This document shows, piece by piece, positions 16,808 to 23,754 of a stretch of DNA of 45,275 nt (positions within the stretch are counted from its first letter, which is position 1; the number at the start of each line of letters is the position of its first letter). Position numbers and translations under genes: made by a program. The notes below the pieces were generated by a model that saw only the letters and a program-made list of their open reading frames with translations, did not search any database and was not told the origin of the DNA. This DNA comes from Candidatus Omnitrophota bacterium (GTDB lineage Bacteria; Omnitrophota; Gorgyraeia; Zapsychrales; JANLHA01), in NCBI GenBank assembly GCA_017995055.1, contig JAGOJP010000004.1, forward strand, positions 1 to 45,275, written 5' to 3'.

Positions 16808-17617
16808 CTACAACCCCCGCGTTTCCTTGATCTTCCCGCCTGAAAACGTGACGAATTCCTTATACCCGACCTGTCTCGCCCAGTCCACGGCTTTGTCAAA
16901 ATCCCGGGCCACGTCCTGCGGCAGGTGGGCGTCCGAGCCAAAGGTGATGGGCACCCCGGCTTCACAATAAAACCGCAGGGCCGATAGGGAAGGATAAATT
17001 TCTTTAACCGGTTTGCGCAGGCCCGCGGTGTTGATTTCAATGGCCACCCCGCTGTCTTTGAACACCCGGGCGGTCTCCTGGATTTCGTCCTCAAGGTTGG
17101 CTGCGGGCCGGTGTCCGAACTTCTTGACCAGGTCCACGTGCCCCATGATGTTAAACAGCCCCGAAGCCGCGGACCGGCGCAGAAGCCCGTAGTATTTCCG
17201 GTAAACGGCCGTGACATCCGCCTGGTCCCAGAGCTCCATCTCTTCCGGGTTGTCAAACCCCCAGTCATCCAGGAAATGCACAGACCCGATCACATAATCA
17301 TAAGGATATGCCGTCAGAATGCTCTGTGTCTTCGCTTCATACCCGGGCTCAAAATCCGCTTCAATGCCGACCTTAACGTCCAGCTGTCCCGCGAATTGCC
17401 GCCGCGCCGCTTCGATCATGCGGTGATACTCTGGCATCTGGTCAAGCGCCATGCAGACATTCCTCCGCTCGTGGGCCAAGAGCGGCATATGGTCGGAGAA
17501 CCCGATCTCTTTCAGGCCCGCGGACACCGCCTGGCAGGCGTATTCTTCCGGACGGCCTTCCGCGTGCCCGCATAAGGGAGAGTGCATATGGTAGTCAACA
17601 AGAGAAGGTGTCTTCAT
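16808..17617 (-). CDS. hisJ: PHP-family histidinol-phosphatase
   Basis: A PHP-domain phosphoesterase of 269 residues when started at the ATG at 17617. The start is chosen because AAAAGG lies 6 bases upstream and the family N-terminus (VDYHMHSPLCGHAEG) follows at once; two earlier in-frame ATGs, one at 17635, fit less well. Metal-ligand motifs in order are DYHMHS (8-13), GFSDHMPL, KVGIEADFEPG, YVIGSVHFL, NIMGHVDLVKKFGH and FGSDAHLPQDVARDF. The HisJ/HisK group removes phosphate from histidinol phosphate in histidine synthesis, but no other his gene is in the window, so a related phosphatase activity is possible. It converges with the spermidine-synthase-like gene, 26 bases apart. Confidence 0.83.
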   Translation of the reverse strand: MKTPSLVDYHMHSPLCGHAEGRPEEYACQAVSAGLKEIGFSDHMPLLAHERRNVCMALDQMPEYHRMIEAARRQFAGQLDVKVGIEADFEPGYEAKTQSILTAYPYDYVIGSVHFLDDWGFDNPEEMELWDQADVTAVYRKYYGLLRRSAASGLFNIMGHVDLVKKFGHRPAANLEDEIQETARVFKDSGVAIEINTAGLRKPVKEIYPSLSALRFYCEAGVPITFGSDAHLPQDVARDFDKAVDWARQVGYKEFVTFSGGKIKETRGL

Positions 17618-17710
17618 AATCATCCTTTTTCTCATGGTTATGGGGGCATTATAACACAGGCAAAATCCCCGTGCGCCAATTCTTTACTGAAAATGCGGCC
17701 TCGAGGCGGT

Positions 17711-17739
17711 TTGACATAAGAATGGGCCTGTGATATTAT
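17711..17739 (+). promoter_or_regulatory. Promoter for folE
   Basis: TTGACA (17711-17716), an exact 17-base spacer and TATTAT (17734-17739), preceded by TGA (extended -10). The transcript should begin near 17746, about 26 bases before the folE ATG. This is one of the best promoter matches in the window. Confidence 0.8.
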
Positions 17740-17771
17740 CCCTTGTCAACATTAAAAATCAGGAGAGGGAC

Positions 17772-18311
17772 ATGGAAGGATTTTTCAAAAATCTATTGCT
17801 CGAAATAGGCGAGGATATTAACCGCGAAGGACTGCGGGCCACCCCCAAACGGGCGGCCAAGGCCTATAAATATCTCACCAAAGGCTACCAGGAGTCGGTT
17901 ACGGATATCATCAACGGCGCGCTGTTTGAGTCTGACAACGATGAAATGATCGTTGTGAAAGATATTGAGCTCTACTCTCTGTGCGAGCACCACCTGTTGC
18001 CGTTTTTCGGCAAATGCCACGTGGGCTACCTGCCGAGCGGGAAAATCATCGGCCTGTCCAAGGTGGCCCGGATTGTGGATGTGTTCGCCCGCCGCCTGCA
18101 GGTGCAGGAAAATTTAACCAAACAGATCGCGGAAGCGATCATGAAAAGCACCGGCGCCAAAGGGGTGGGCGTGGTCATTGAGGCCAAGCACCTGTGCATG
18201 ATGATGCGCGGGGTGGAAAAACAAAACTCCAGCATGAACACATCGTGCATGCTGGGGCTGTTCCGTTCCAACAGATCCACCCGGTACGAATTTTTAAGTT
18301 TAATCAAATAA
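17772..18311 (+). CDS. folE: GTP cyclohydrolase I FolE
   Basis: A 179-residue GTP cyclohydrolase I, which makes 7,8-dihydroneopterin triphosphate as the first step of folate synthesis. The zinc site is [20 protein letters not shown] (Cys71, His74) with Cys142 in [15 protein letters not shown]. The segment [20 protein letters not shown] is diagnostic. The start at 17772 is preferred over the in-frame ATG at 17730. It has AGGAGAGGG close upstream, gives the usual length, and leaves the promoter at 17711-17739 outside the gene. The downstream folate genes (pteridine reductase, folB, folK) lie past a dispersed repeat. Confidence 0.96.
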   Translation: MEGFFKNLLLEIGEDINREGLRATPKRAAKAYKYLTKGYQESVTDIINGALFESDNDEMIVVKDIELYSLCEHHLLPFFGKCHVGYLPSGKIIGLSKVARIVDVFARRLQVQENLTKQIAEAIMKSTGAKGVGVVIEAKHLCMMMRGVEKQNSSMNTSCMLGLFRSNRSTRYEFLSLIK

Positions 18312-18349
18312 AAGGTATCAACCCCAGAGCAAGTTCGGGACTTAATGAA

Positions 18350-18365
18350 CCGCAGCAAGCTGCGG
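18350..18365. repeat. Short GC hairpin next to the dispersed repeat
   Basis: CCGCAGC and GCTGCGG (18350-18365) form a compact stem separated by AA. It lies between folE and the double-hairpin repeat. It has no T-run, so it is not a clear terminator, and it may belong to the same mobile repeat. Confidence 0.5.
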
Positions 18366-18378
18366 GGTTGTAAACTAA

Positions 18379-18480
18379 GATCCTTCAACTCGTTCGCTTG
18401 GCTCACTCGCTGAAGGATCAATTCGCATTTCTGGTTTACACCCCCTTAGGGTCGTGTAAACTCAATGCTCATTGAATAAA
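18379..18480 (-). repeat. Dispersed double-hairpin repeat, copy 1
   Basis: A 102-base element that recurs in inverted orientation at 23618-23721. It holds two palindromes: GATCCTTCA (18379-18387) with TGAAGGATC (18411-18419), and GTTTACAC (18434-18441) with GTGTAAAC (18454-18461). The outer end reads TTTATTCAATGAG on the minus strand. The structure resembles REP or MITE-like non-coding elements moved by an enzyme encoded elsewhere. Its end reaches the region just upstream of the pteridine reductase start. Confidence 0.85.
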
Positions 18481-18492
18481 AATATTTTTGAT

Positions 18493-19221
18493 ATGGCCCA
18501 ATCCCCCAAAAACAAGGCGGCCCTGATCACCGGCGGGGCCCAGCGCCTCGGCGCGGCCATGGCGGTGCAGCTGGCCCAGATGGGCTACGACATTGCCCTG
18601 CATTACAACCGCTCCCGAAAGCAGGCGGAAATCACACAGCGGGCCGTTGAGCGGACCGGCGCGGCGTGCCGGTTATTTCCCGCTGACCTGGGCAACGCAA
18701 AGGCCGCGGAGCGCCTCATCGGGCAGGCCGCGAAAACGTTCCCGGGGCTGAATCTTCTGGTTAACAACGCGTCGGTTTATCAACATAACACCATTACAAA
18801 AGCCGACAGCGGGCTTTATGACACCATCATGGCCGTCAACCTGAAAGCGCCCTGCTTGTTGACCAGCCATTTCGCCCGGATATGCAAAAAAGGGGACGTC
18901 ATCAACATGCTGGACGCGCGGGTCACCCGCAACCGGACGCCTTCTCTATATTATCTCTTGTCCAAAAAGGCCTTAAAGGAATTTACACAGATGGCGGCGC
19001 TGGCCATGGCTCCGGACGTCCGGGTGAACGCCATCGCGCCCGGCGCCATCCTGCCGCCGAAAGGGAAAGGGGAGGCCTATATGAAATCTCTGGCCCAAAC
19101 AATCCCCCAGAAAGAAACCCAAAATCCGGACCAGGTGCTCCGGGCCCTGGTATTTTTGCTGGAAAACCCCTGTTATACAGGGCAAATTCTTTACGTTGAC
19201 GGCGGGACGCACCTCATTTAA
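18493..19221 (+). CDS. Pteridine reductase, FolM-like short-chain dehydrogenase
   Basis: A 242-residue SDR. The NADP site is TGGAQRLG (13-20), the TGxxxRxG form that separates pteridine reductases (PTR1, FolM) from ordinary SDRs with TGxxxGIG. NNAS is at 91-94 and the catalytic pair is Tyr154-x3-Lys158. The C-terminus ends LYVDGGTHLI. The likely role is reduction of dihydrobiopterin, dihydromonapterin or dihydrofolate, possibly standing in for FolA, since folE, folB and folK surround it. The start at ATG 18493 is chosen because the alternative TTG at 18472 lies inside the dispersed repeat. Neither has a clear ribosome-binding site. Confidence 0.85.
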   Translation: MAQSPKNKAALITGGAQRLGAAMAVQLAQMGYDIALHYNRSRKQAEITQRAVERTGAACRLFPADLGNAKAAERLIGQAAKTFPGLNLLVNNASVYQHNTITKADSGLYDTIMAVNLKAPCLLTSHFARICKKGDVINMLDARVTRNRTPSLYYLLSKKALKEFTQMAALAMAPDVRVNAIAPGAILPPKGKGEAYMKSLAQTIPQKETQNPDQVLRALVFLLENPCYTGQILYVDGGTHLI

Positions 19222-19235
19222 CCGGGAGGCCCACT

Positions 19236-19613
19236 ATGACTCAAGCCACTGTTTATATCGATGACCTGCGGTTAAGAGCAATCGTGGGGATCAACGACTG
19301 GGAGCGGGAAAAGGAACAGGACATTATCATTAATATCTGTTTCCGTTACGACGCCAGCGAAGCCGCGGAGAAGGATGCCATCGAAGCCGCAGTTGATTAT
19401 AAGGCGCTGAAACGGAAAATCATCGCGTTTGTGGAAAATTCCGGTTTTTTTCTCCTGGAACGGCTGTGCCGGGATATTTTAACCCTTGTCCTGAAGAAAG
19501 AGCGCGTCCTGTGGGCGAAGGTCCGGATCGACAAGCCCAACGCCCTGCGCTACGCCCAATCCGTGGCCGTGGAAATGGAGCGCGGCCTCTCCACGGAAGA
19601 AAGCCATGAGTGA
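19236..19613 (+). CDS. folB: Dihydroneopterin aldolase FolB
   Basis: A 125-residue FolB, which cleaves 7,8-dihydroneopterin to 6-hydroxymethyl-dihydropterin and glycolaldehyde. It begins with VYIDDLRLRAIVGINDWEREKEQDIIINI, the family start, and has a DYKALKRKI helix, a LLERLCRDIL helix and the late VRIDKPNALRYAQSVAVEMER segment, whose Lys is the usual catalytic residue. A GGGAGG site precedes the ATG. It is 14 bases after the pteridine reductase and overlaps the next folK-like gene by 8 bases, so the three are one translation unit. Confidence 0.93.
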   Translation: MTQATVYIDDLRLRAIVGINDWEREKEQDIIINICFRYDASEAAEKDAIEAAVDYKALKRKIIAFVENSGFFLLERLCRDILTLVLKKERVLWAKVRIDKPNALRYAQSVAVEMERGLSTEESHE

Positions 19614-19995
19614 TAATCTGGCGATTATCGGGCTAGGCTCAAACATTGACCCCGAAAAGAATATCCCCCAAGCCCTGCGCTGGTTGCGCGAAGAGTTCGG
19701 GATTGAGAAACAAAGTTCTTTTCTCCGCACCAGGCCGGTCGGAAACATAAATCAGGAGGATTTTCTCAACGGATGCGCGCTTATCCGCACGGGCCTGGAT
19801 AAAGACGCTTTGGCCGCCCGGCTAAAACAGATCGAGCGGGAGCTCGGGCGCGTCAGGACCGCCGATAAATACGGGCCTCGGGTCATTGACCTAGACGTGC
19901 TGACGTTTAACGGCAAGGTGGAGGACCCGGATGTTTTTAAACGGGATTTCATTAAAACAGGCATTCTGGAAATCGATCCGGATTTTTGTTTTTAA
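19606..19995 (+). CDS. Short FolK-like protein (HPPK domain, C-terminus reduced)
   Basis: A 129-residue HPPK (6-hydroxymethyl-7,8-dihydropterin pyrophosphokinase) homologue. It has the N-terminal IGLGSNIDPEKNIPQAL and the metal-binding PRVIDLDVLTF (91-101), so the core is present. It then departs from the family. The usual PHPR...R.FV..PL..IAP segment that closes the active site is missing and is replaced by EDPDVFKRDFIKTGILEIDPDFCF. Typical HPPKs have about 150-170 residues. A second HPPK, with that segment intact, is at 40497-40937. This copy may be divergent, specialised or decaying. It overlaps folB by 8 bases and precedes fxsA by 12. Confidence 0.8.
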   Translation: MSDNLAIIGLGSNIDPEKNIPQALRWLREEFGIEKQSSFLRTRPVGNINQEDFLNGCALIRTGLDKDALAARLKQIERELGRVRTADKYGPRVIDLDVLTFNGKVEDPDVFKRDFIKTGILEIDPDFCF

Positions 19996-20007
19996 AAGGA
20001 GGAGCAC

Positions 20008-20454
20008 ATGCTGTCCTATCCGCTGGCCTTATTGATCATTGTTCCGGCTGTTGAACTCTATCTTCTCATTAAGGTGGGCGGCCTCATCGGGGCCACAAAC
20101 ACCATCTTTCTTATTATCGTGACCGGAGCCCTGGGGGCGTCCCTGGCCCGGGCCCAGGGTTTTGTCGTGCTGCGCCGCATCCAAGACAGCCTTAACGCCG
20201 GGCGTATGCCCACCGATGATATGGTGAACGGCGTCATGATCCTGATCGGAGGACTACTCCTTTTAACCCCCGGAATCCTCAGCGATATCCTCGGATTTCT
20301 TCTGCTGATCCCGTTCACCCGGGACATCACCAAGACGCTGATCATGCGCCATTTCAACGGCATTATTGTCAACCGCTCATCATTACCGTCGGGAAACGCC
20401 GCGAAACCGTTTTCTTCCCGCCAAAAGGTGGAAGACGCGGAGTTCCGGGAATAA
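20008..20454 (+). CDS. fxsA: FxsA family membrane protein
   Basis: A 148-residue FxsA-type membrane protein. Hydrophobic segments run at about 3-20 (YPLALLIIVPAVELYLLI), 24-47 (GLIGATNTIFLIIVTGALGASLA) and 72-98, with the family phrase GLLLLTPGILSDILGFLLLIPFTR. FxsA of E. coli eases exclusion of phage T7 by F plasmid when overproduced; the normal role is unknown. Strong AAAAGGAGGAG precedes the ATG. It is 12 bases after the folK-like gene, so it shares the folate transcript. The C-terminal tail is hydrophilic. Confidence 0.92.
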   Translation: MLSYPLALLIIVPAVELYLLIKVGGLIGATNTIFLIIVTGALGASLARAQGFVVLRRIQDSLNAGRMPTDDMVNGVMILIGGLLLLTPGILSDILGFLLLIPFTRDITKTLIMRHFNGIIVNRSSLPSGNAAKPFSSRQKVEDAEFRE

Positions 20455-20630
20455 GCCCGCGGGGTGCCCCAAACGCCTTCTTCTGGTTCTAATTTTTCAT
20501 TTTTGTCAATTATTTTTTTACCTATTTTCTAACTGTTTTTATATCAACGCATTAGATTTTTGGCTGTCCGGGGCTGTCCTATTGCCTTTTCCGGCGGAGG
20601 ATGGTATGGTATTTAAATTTGGTGAGCATT

Positions 20631-21041
20631 ATGCGAGAAACCTTAAAGACAATCACAATACTCCTGACGATGGTTTTCACGGTGACTTTGGCGGACGCGA
20701 AGATTGACGAAGCCCAGCGCCCTCCGCCCAGACGAAAATATATCGTTGGGCAGGCCTCCTGGTATTCGAAACAGTCTCCAGGGATCAACAAGCACACGGC
20801 AAACAACGAAATATTCGATGACCGTAGGTACACCTGCGCGATCTGGGGCGTCAAGTTCAACCAAAGGATCAAAGTCACGAACCTGGCCAACGGAAAATCC
20901 ATCATCGTCCGGGTCAACGACCGCGGGCCGCACAAGCGTTTCGTCCGCAGGGGGCGTGTGATCGACCTGACCAAAAGCGCGTTCGCCGAACTGGACGACC
21001 TGAAACTCGGGCTCATTGACGTCGCCCTCGAATTCATCTAA
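20631..21041 (+). CDS. rlpA: RlpA-like septal ring lytic transglycosylase (double-psi barrel)
   Basis: The product of 136 residues starts with a signal peptide (MRETLKTITILLTMVFTVTLADA), so it is exported. The rest is one RlpA-like double-psi beta-barrel with GQASWYS (40-46), TANNEIFD, VTNLANGKSIIVRVNDRGP (82-100) and RVIDLTKSAFAEL. RlpA proteins cut peptidoglycan strands lacking stem peptides at division sites. It has no SPOR domain and no Cys lipobox, so it may be soluble in the periplasm. The ATG at 20631 has GGTGAG upstream and places the signal peptide first; the longer frame from 20601 would add ten residues before it. The gap 20455-20630 holds only AT-rich DNA without a firm promoter. 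Confidence 0.88.
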   Translation: MRETLKTITILLTMVFTVTLADAKIDEAQRPPPRRKYIVGQASWYSKQSPGINKHTANNEIFDDRRYTCAIWGVKFNQRIKVTNLANGKSIIVRVNDRGPHKRFVRRGRVIDLTKSAFAELDDLKLGLIDVALEFI

Positions 21042-21132
21042 ATTCCCTTCCTTTATATATTAGGCCCCTGTTTCTTATACCGGCCCACATAAATCTTTCC
21101 CCGCTATTATCACAATAATTTTATTTTTTTTC

Positions 21133-21160
21133 TTGCAATCATTTCGAATATTGCTATGAT
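21133..21160 (+). promoter_or_regulatory. Promoter for fabG-acpP(-fabF)
   Basis: TTGCAA (21133-21138), a 16-base spacer and TATGAT (21155-21160), preceded by TGC (extended -10). The gene starts at 21206 with GGAGAG upstream. Confidence 0.55.
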
Positions 21161-21205
21161 GAGGGCGATTATTTTCAAACACACTCACTTTGGAGAGTTT
21201 ATTCT

Positions 21206-21946
21206 ATGCGATTAAAAGAACAGGTGGCATTAATTACCGGCTCAGCCCGCGGTATAGGGAAAGAAATCGCCCTGACCTTCGCCCAAGAAGGGGCCAAGGT
21301 CGTGATTTCCGACATCAACAAGGCGGCTGCCGATGCGACAGCCGAAGAATTCCGTTCGCTGGGGCATGAAGCCGTCAGTTTCGCCTGCGACGTCACCAAT
21401 TCTGATGATGTCGAGGACATGGTGAACAAAATTCTTGACAAATATACTCGCATTGATATATTAGTTAACAATGCCGGCATTACCCGAGACAATCTGTTGC
21501 TTCGGATGAGCGTCGCTGACTGGGATGCGGTCATTAACACCAACCTGAAAGGGGCTTTTGTCTGCACTAAGGTTGTCAGCAAATCCATGTTGAAAGCCAA
21601 AAAAGGGAAAATTATCAGCATCGCTTCGATTATTGGGATCATGGGAAATGCCGGGCAGGCCAATTACGCTGCCAGCAAAGCCGGTGTCATTGGGCTGACG
21701 AAATCTGTGGCCAGGGAGTTAGCATCCAGAGGAATCACGGCCAACGCCGTGGCTCCCGGCTTTATTCAGACTGAAATGACTGAAAAATTGAGTGATAAAG
21801 CCCGCGAAGCAATCTACAAACAAATTCCCCTTGGAAAATTAGGAACACCTCATGATGTAGCGCAAGTGTGTTTATTTTTAGCATCCCGTGATGCGGACTA
21901 CATCACCGGACAAACCATCGTGGTCGATGGGGGGATGGCGATATAG
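21206..21946 (+). CDS. fabG: 3-oxoacyl-[acyl-carrier-protein] reductase FabG
   Basis: A 246-residue SDR, the NADPH-dependent ketoacyl-ACP reductase of type II fatty acid synthesis. The cofactor site is TGSARGIG (11-18), with NNAG (88-91). The catalytic set is Ser141 with Tyr154 and Lys158 in NYAASKAG. Motifs VAPGFIQTEMT and YITGQTIVVDGGMAI match FabG closely. It is followed after 34 bases by the acyl carrier protein and then fabF, the usual fab order without fabH and fabD. The substrate is 3-oxoacyl-ACP. Confidence 0.95.
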   Translation: MRLKEQVALITGSARGIGKEIALTFAQEGAKVVISDINKAAADATAEEFRSLGHEAVSFACDVTNSDDVEDMVNKILDKYTRIDILVNNAGITRDNLLLRMSVADWDAVINTNLKGAFVCTKVVSKSMLKAKKGKIISIASIIGIMGNAGQANYAASKAGVIGLTKSVARELASRGITANAVAPGFIQTEMTEKLSDKAREAIYKQIPLGKLGTPHDVAQVCLFLASRDADYITGQTIVVDGGMAI

Positions 21947-21980
21947 CTAGATTTAAGTTAGGTTAAAAAGGAGGTTATTC

Positions 21981-22220
21981 ATGGCTGTTGAAGAAAAAAT
22001 AAGGTCGATCATTGCTGAACAGTTAGGCGTTAAGGTTGATGAAGTCACTCCTCAAGCGTCTTTTATTGATGATTTGGGAGCCGATTCTCTGGATACCGTT
22101 GAGTTGATCATGGCCTTAGAAGAAGAATTCAGCGTTGAAATCCCGGATGAAGATGCCGGAAAAATGACAACGGTCGGCGACGCGATCAAGTATATAGAAG
22201 AAAAATCCACGAAAAAATAA
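21981..22220 (+). CDS. acpP: Acyl carrier protein AcpP
   Basis: A 79-residue acidic acyl carrier protein. The phosphopantetheine attachment serine is Ser36 in [19 protein letters not shown]. It has the ordinary ACP length with a short basic tail (STKK). A strong AAAAAGGAGG site precedes the ATG, fitting its high expression. It lies 34 bases after fabG and 101 bases before fabF, with a perfect 17-bp hairpin in that gap which could lower fabF transcription relative to acpP. Confidence 0.97.
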   Translation: MAVEEKIRSIIAEQLGVKVDEVTPQASFIDDLGADSLDTVELIMALEEEFSVEIPDEDAGKMTTVGDAIKYIEEKSTKK

Positions 22221-22242
22221 GAAAATTCATCTTTTCAATTCA

Positions 22243-22282
22243 ATACTGGATTGCCCCGACCGTCATCGGGGCAATCCAGTAT
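22243..22282. promoter_or_regulatory. Perfect 17-bp hairpin between acpP and fabF
   Basis: ATACTGGATTGCCCCGA (22243-22259) pairs without mismatch with 22266-22282 across a 6-base loop. No T-run follows, so it is not a classic terminator. A TATAAT (22280-22285) overlaps its right end but lacks a fitting -35. Likely roles are stabilising the acpP message, partial termination, or being a small palindromic repeat. Confidence 0.75.
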
Positions 22283-22321
22283 AATGTCTGTGTAAATCCA
22301 TAGAATCCTTGGGACAATGTC

Positions 22322-23566
22322 ATGAATAAACGGAGAGTTGTTGTAACGGGACTTGGAGTCGTGTCCCCGGTCGGGACAGGAATTAATAAATTCTGGGAAT
22401 CACTGGTAAACGGCAAAAGCGGGATCGCCCCGATCGCGCATTTTGACGCCTCGGAATTTGACTGCCGGATATGCGGCAAAGTAACGGATTATGACCCTCT
22501 CAAATATTTTTCATCAAAAGAGTCCCGGCATTTGGCCAGCTTTACTCAATTCGCGGTTGTTTCGACGCGCGAAGCCATTGCCCAGGCACGCCTGGATTTA
22601 AAAAATATCGATTTAGACAGGATGGGCATCCTCATCGGCTCTGGGATCGGCAGCATGAGGACCATGGAAGTGGAGTATCAGAAATTCATTGACCGCGGCC
22701 CGTCGAAAATTTCTCCTTTCTTTATCCCCCGTATTATTATTAATGAAGCAGCCGGGCAGGTTTCCATCGACACCGGAGCCAGGGGGCCGGCGACCTGTGT
22801 TGTTACGGCCTGCGCCACAGCCACCAACGCCATCGGAGACGCATTCCGCATGATTCAATACGGAGACGCGGATATTATGGTGGCCGGAGGAACCGAAAGC
22901 GCGACAACGATCCTGGGGGTCGGAGGGTTCTGCGCCGTGAAAGCCCTGACAAAAAATAATGATAACCCGGCCGGAGCCAGCCGTCCGTTCGACTTAAATC
23001 GCGACGGTTTTGTTATGGCGGAAGGGGCAGGGGTGGCCCTCCTGGAAACCCTGGAACACGCCAAAGCCAGAAAAGCCCCGATCCTGGCGGAACTCGTTGG
23101 ATACGGACGGACATCGGACGCCTATCATGTCACGGCTCCTGAGCCGACCGGAGCCGGCGCCGCGAAATCTATGATCTTAGCCATGCAGGACGCCGGCATC
23201 AGCCCGCAGGATATTTCCTATATCAACGCCCACGGTACATCCACAAAGCTGAATGATAAAGTGGAAACCCTGGCGATTAAGACTGCGATGGGCGAATATG
23301 CTTATAAAATCCCGGCTTCTTCCACAAAATCAATGACAGGACATCTGCTTGGAGCCGCGGGAGGCATAGAATTCGCCGCCTCTGTGCTGGCGATCAGGGA
23401 TAATATCATTCCTCCCACGATCAATTATGAAACCCCTGATCCGGACTGTGACTTGGATTACGTCCCGAACCATGCCAGGAAAACCCAGGTTGATGTCGCC
23501 ATGTCTAACTCCCTGGGTTTTGGCGGGCATAATGCCTCGCTCATTCTCCGTAGATTTCTGGATTAG
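22322..23566 (+). CDS. fabF: 3-oxoacyl-[acyl-carrier-protein] synthase II FabF
   Basis: A 414-residue FabF, the elongating condensing enzyme of type II fatty acid synthesis. The active-site cysteine is Cys164 in VVTACATATNA, with the two histidines in NAHGTSTKLND and STKSMTGHLLGAAGG (the Cys-His-His triad of KAS I/II). It starts with RRVVVTGLGVVSPVGTG and ends in MSNSLGFGGHNASLILRRF, both standard. No truncation is seen. It is the last gene of the fab group, and a dispersed repeat lies 51 bases downstream. Confidence 0.97.
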   Translation: MNKRRVVVTGLGVVSPVGTGINKFWESLVNGKSGIAPIAHFDASEFDCRICGKVTDYDPLKYFSSKESRHLASFTQFAVVSTREAIAQARLDLKNIDLDRMGILIGSGIGSMRTMEVEYQKFIDRGPSKISPFFIPRIIINEAAGQVSIDTGARGPATCVVTACATATNAIGDAFRMIQYGDADIMVAGGTESATTILGVGGFCAVKALTKNNDNPAGASRPFDLNRDGFVMAEGAGVALLETLEHAKARKAPILAELVGYGRTSDAYHVTAPEPTGAGAAKSMILAMQDAGISPQDISYINAHGTSTKLNDKVETLAIKTAMGEYAYKIPASSTKSMTGHLLGAAGGIEFAASVLAIRDNIIPPTINYETPDPDCDLDYVPNHARKTQVDVAMSNSLGFGGHNASLILRRFLD

Positions 23567-23598
23567 CCCCTAAATTTCTGTTCCCCTGTGAAATAATT

Positions 23599-23608
23599 AT
23601 GCTATAAT
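23599..23608 (+). promoter_or_regulatory. Possible extended -10 promoter reading toward the LeuB-like gene
   Basis: TGCTATAAT (23600-23608) fits an extended -10 promoter, though no good -35 lies upstream. It sits just before the dispersed repeat, so a transcript would begin at the repeat's edge and carry its two hairpins as leader. Confidence 0.4.
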
Positions 23609-23617
23609 GTGGGCTTG

Positions 23618-23721
23618 TTTATTCAATGAGCATTTAGTTTACACGACCCAAGGGAGTGTAAACTAGAAATGCGAATTGATCCTTCAGCGCGAGTGAGCTT
23701 AAGCGAACGAGCCGAAGGATC
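23618..23721 (+). repeat. Dispersed double-hairpin repeat, copy 2
   Basis: A 104-base element, inverted relative to the copy at 18379-18480. Palindromes are TAGTTTACAC (23635-23644) with GTGTAAACTA (23656-23665), and GATCCTTC (23678-23685) with GAAGGATC (23714-23721). The first is perfect over 10 bp here. It lies 51 bases after fabF and 33 bases before the LeuB-like gene. Confidence 0.85.
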
Positions 23722-23754
23722 AAGGTAAAAGCTGTATAAAAGGAAGGGTGTCCC

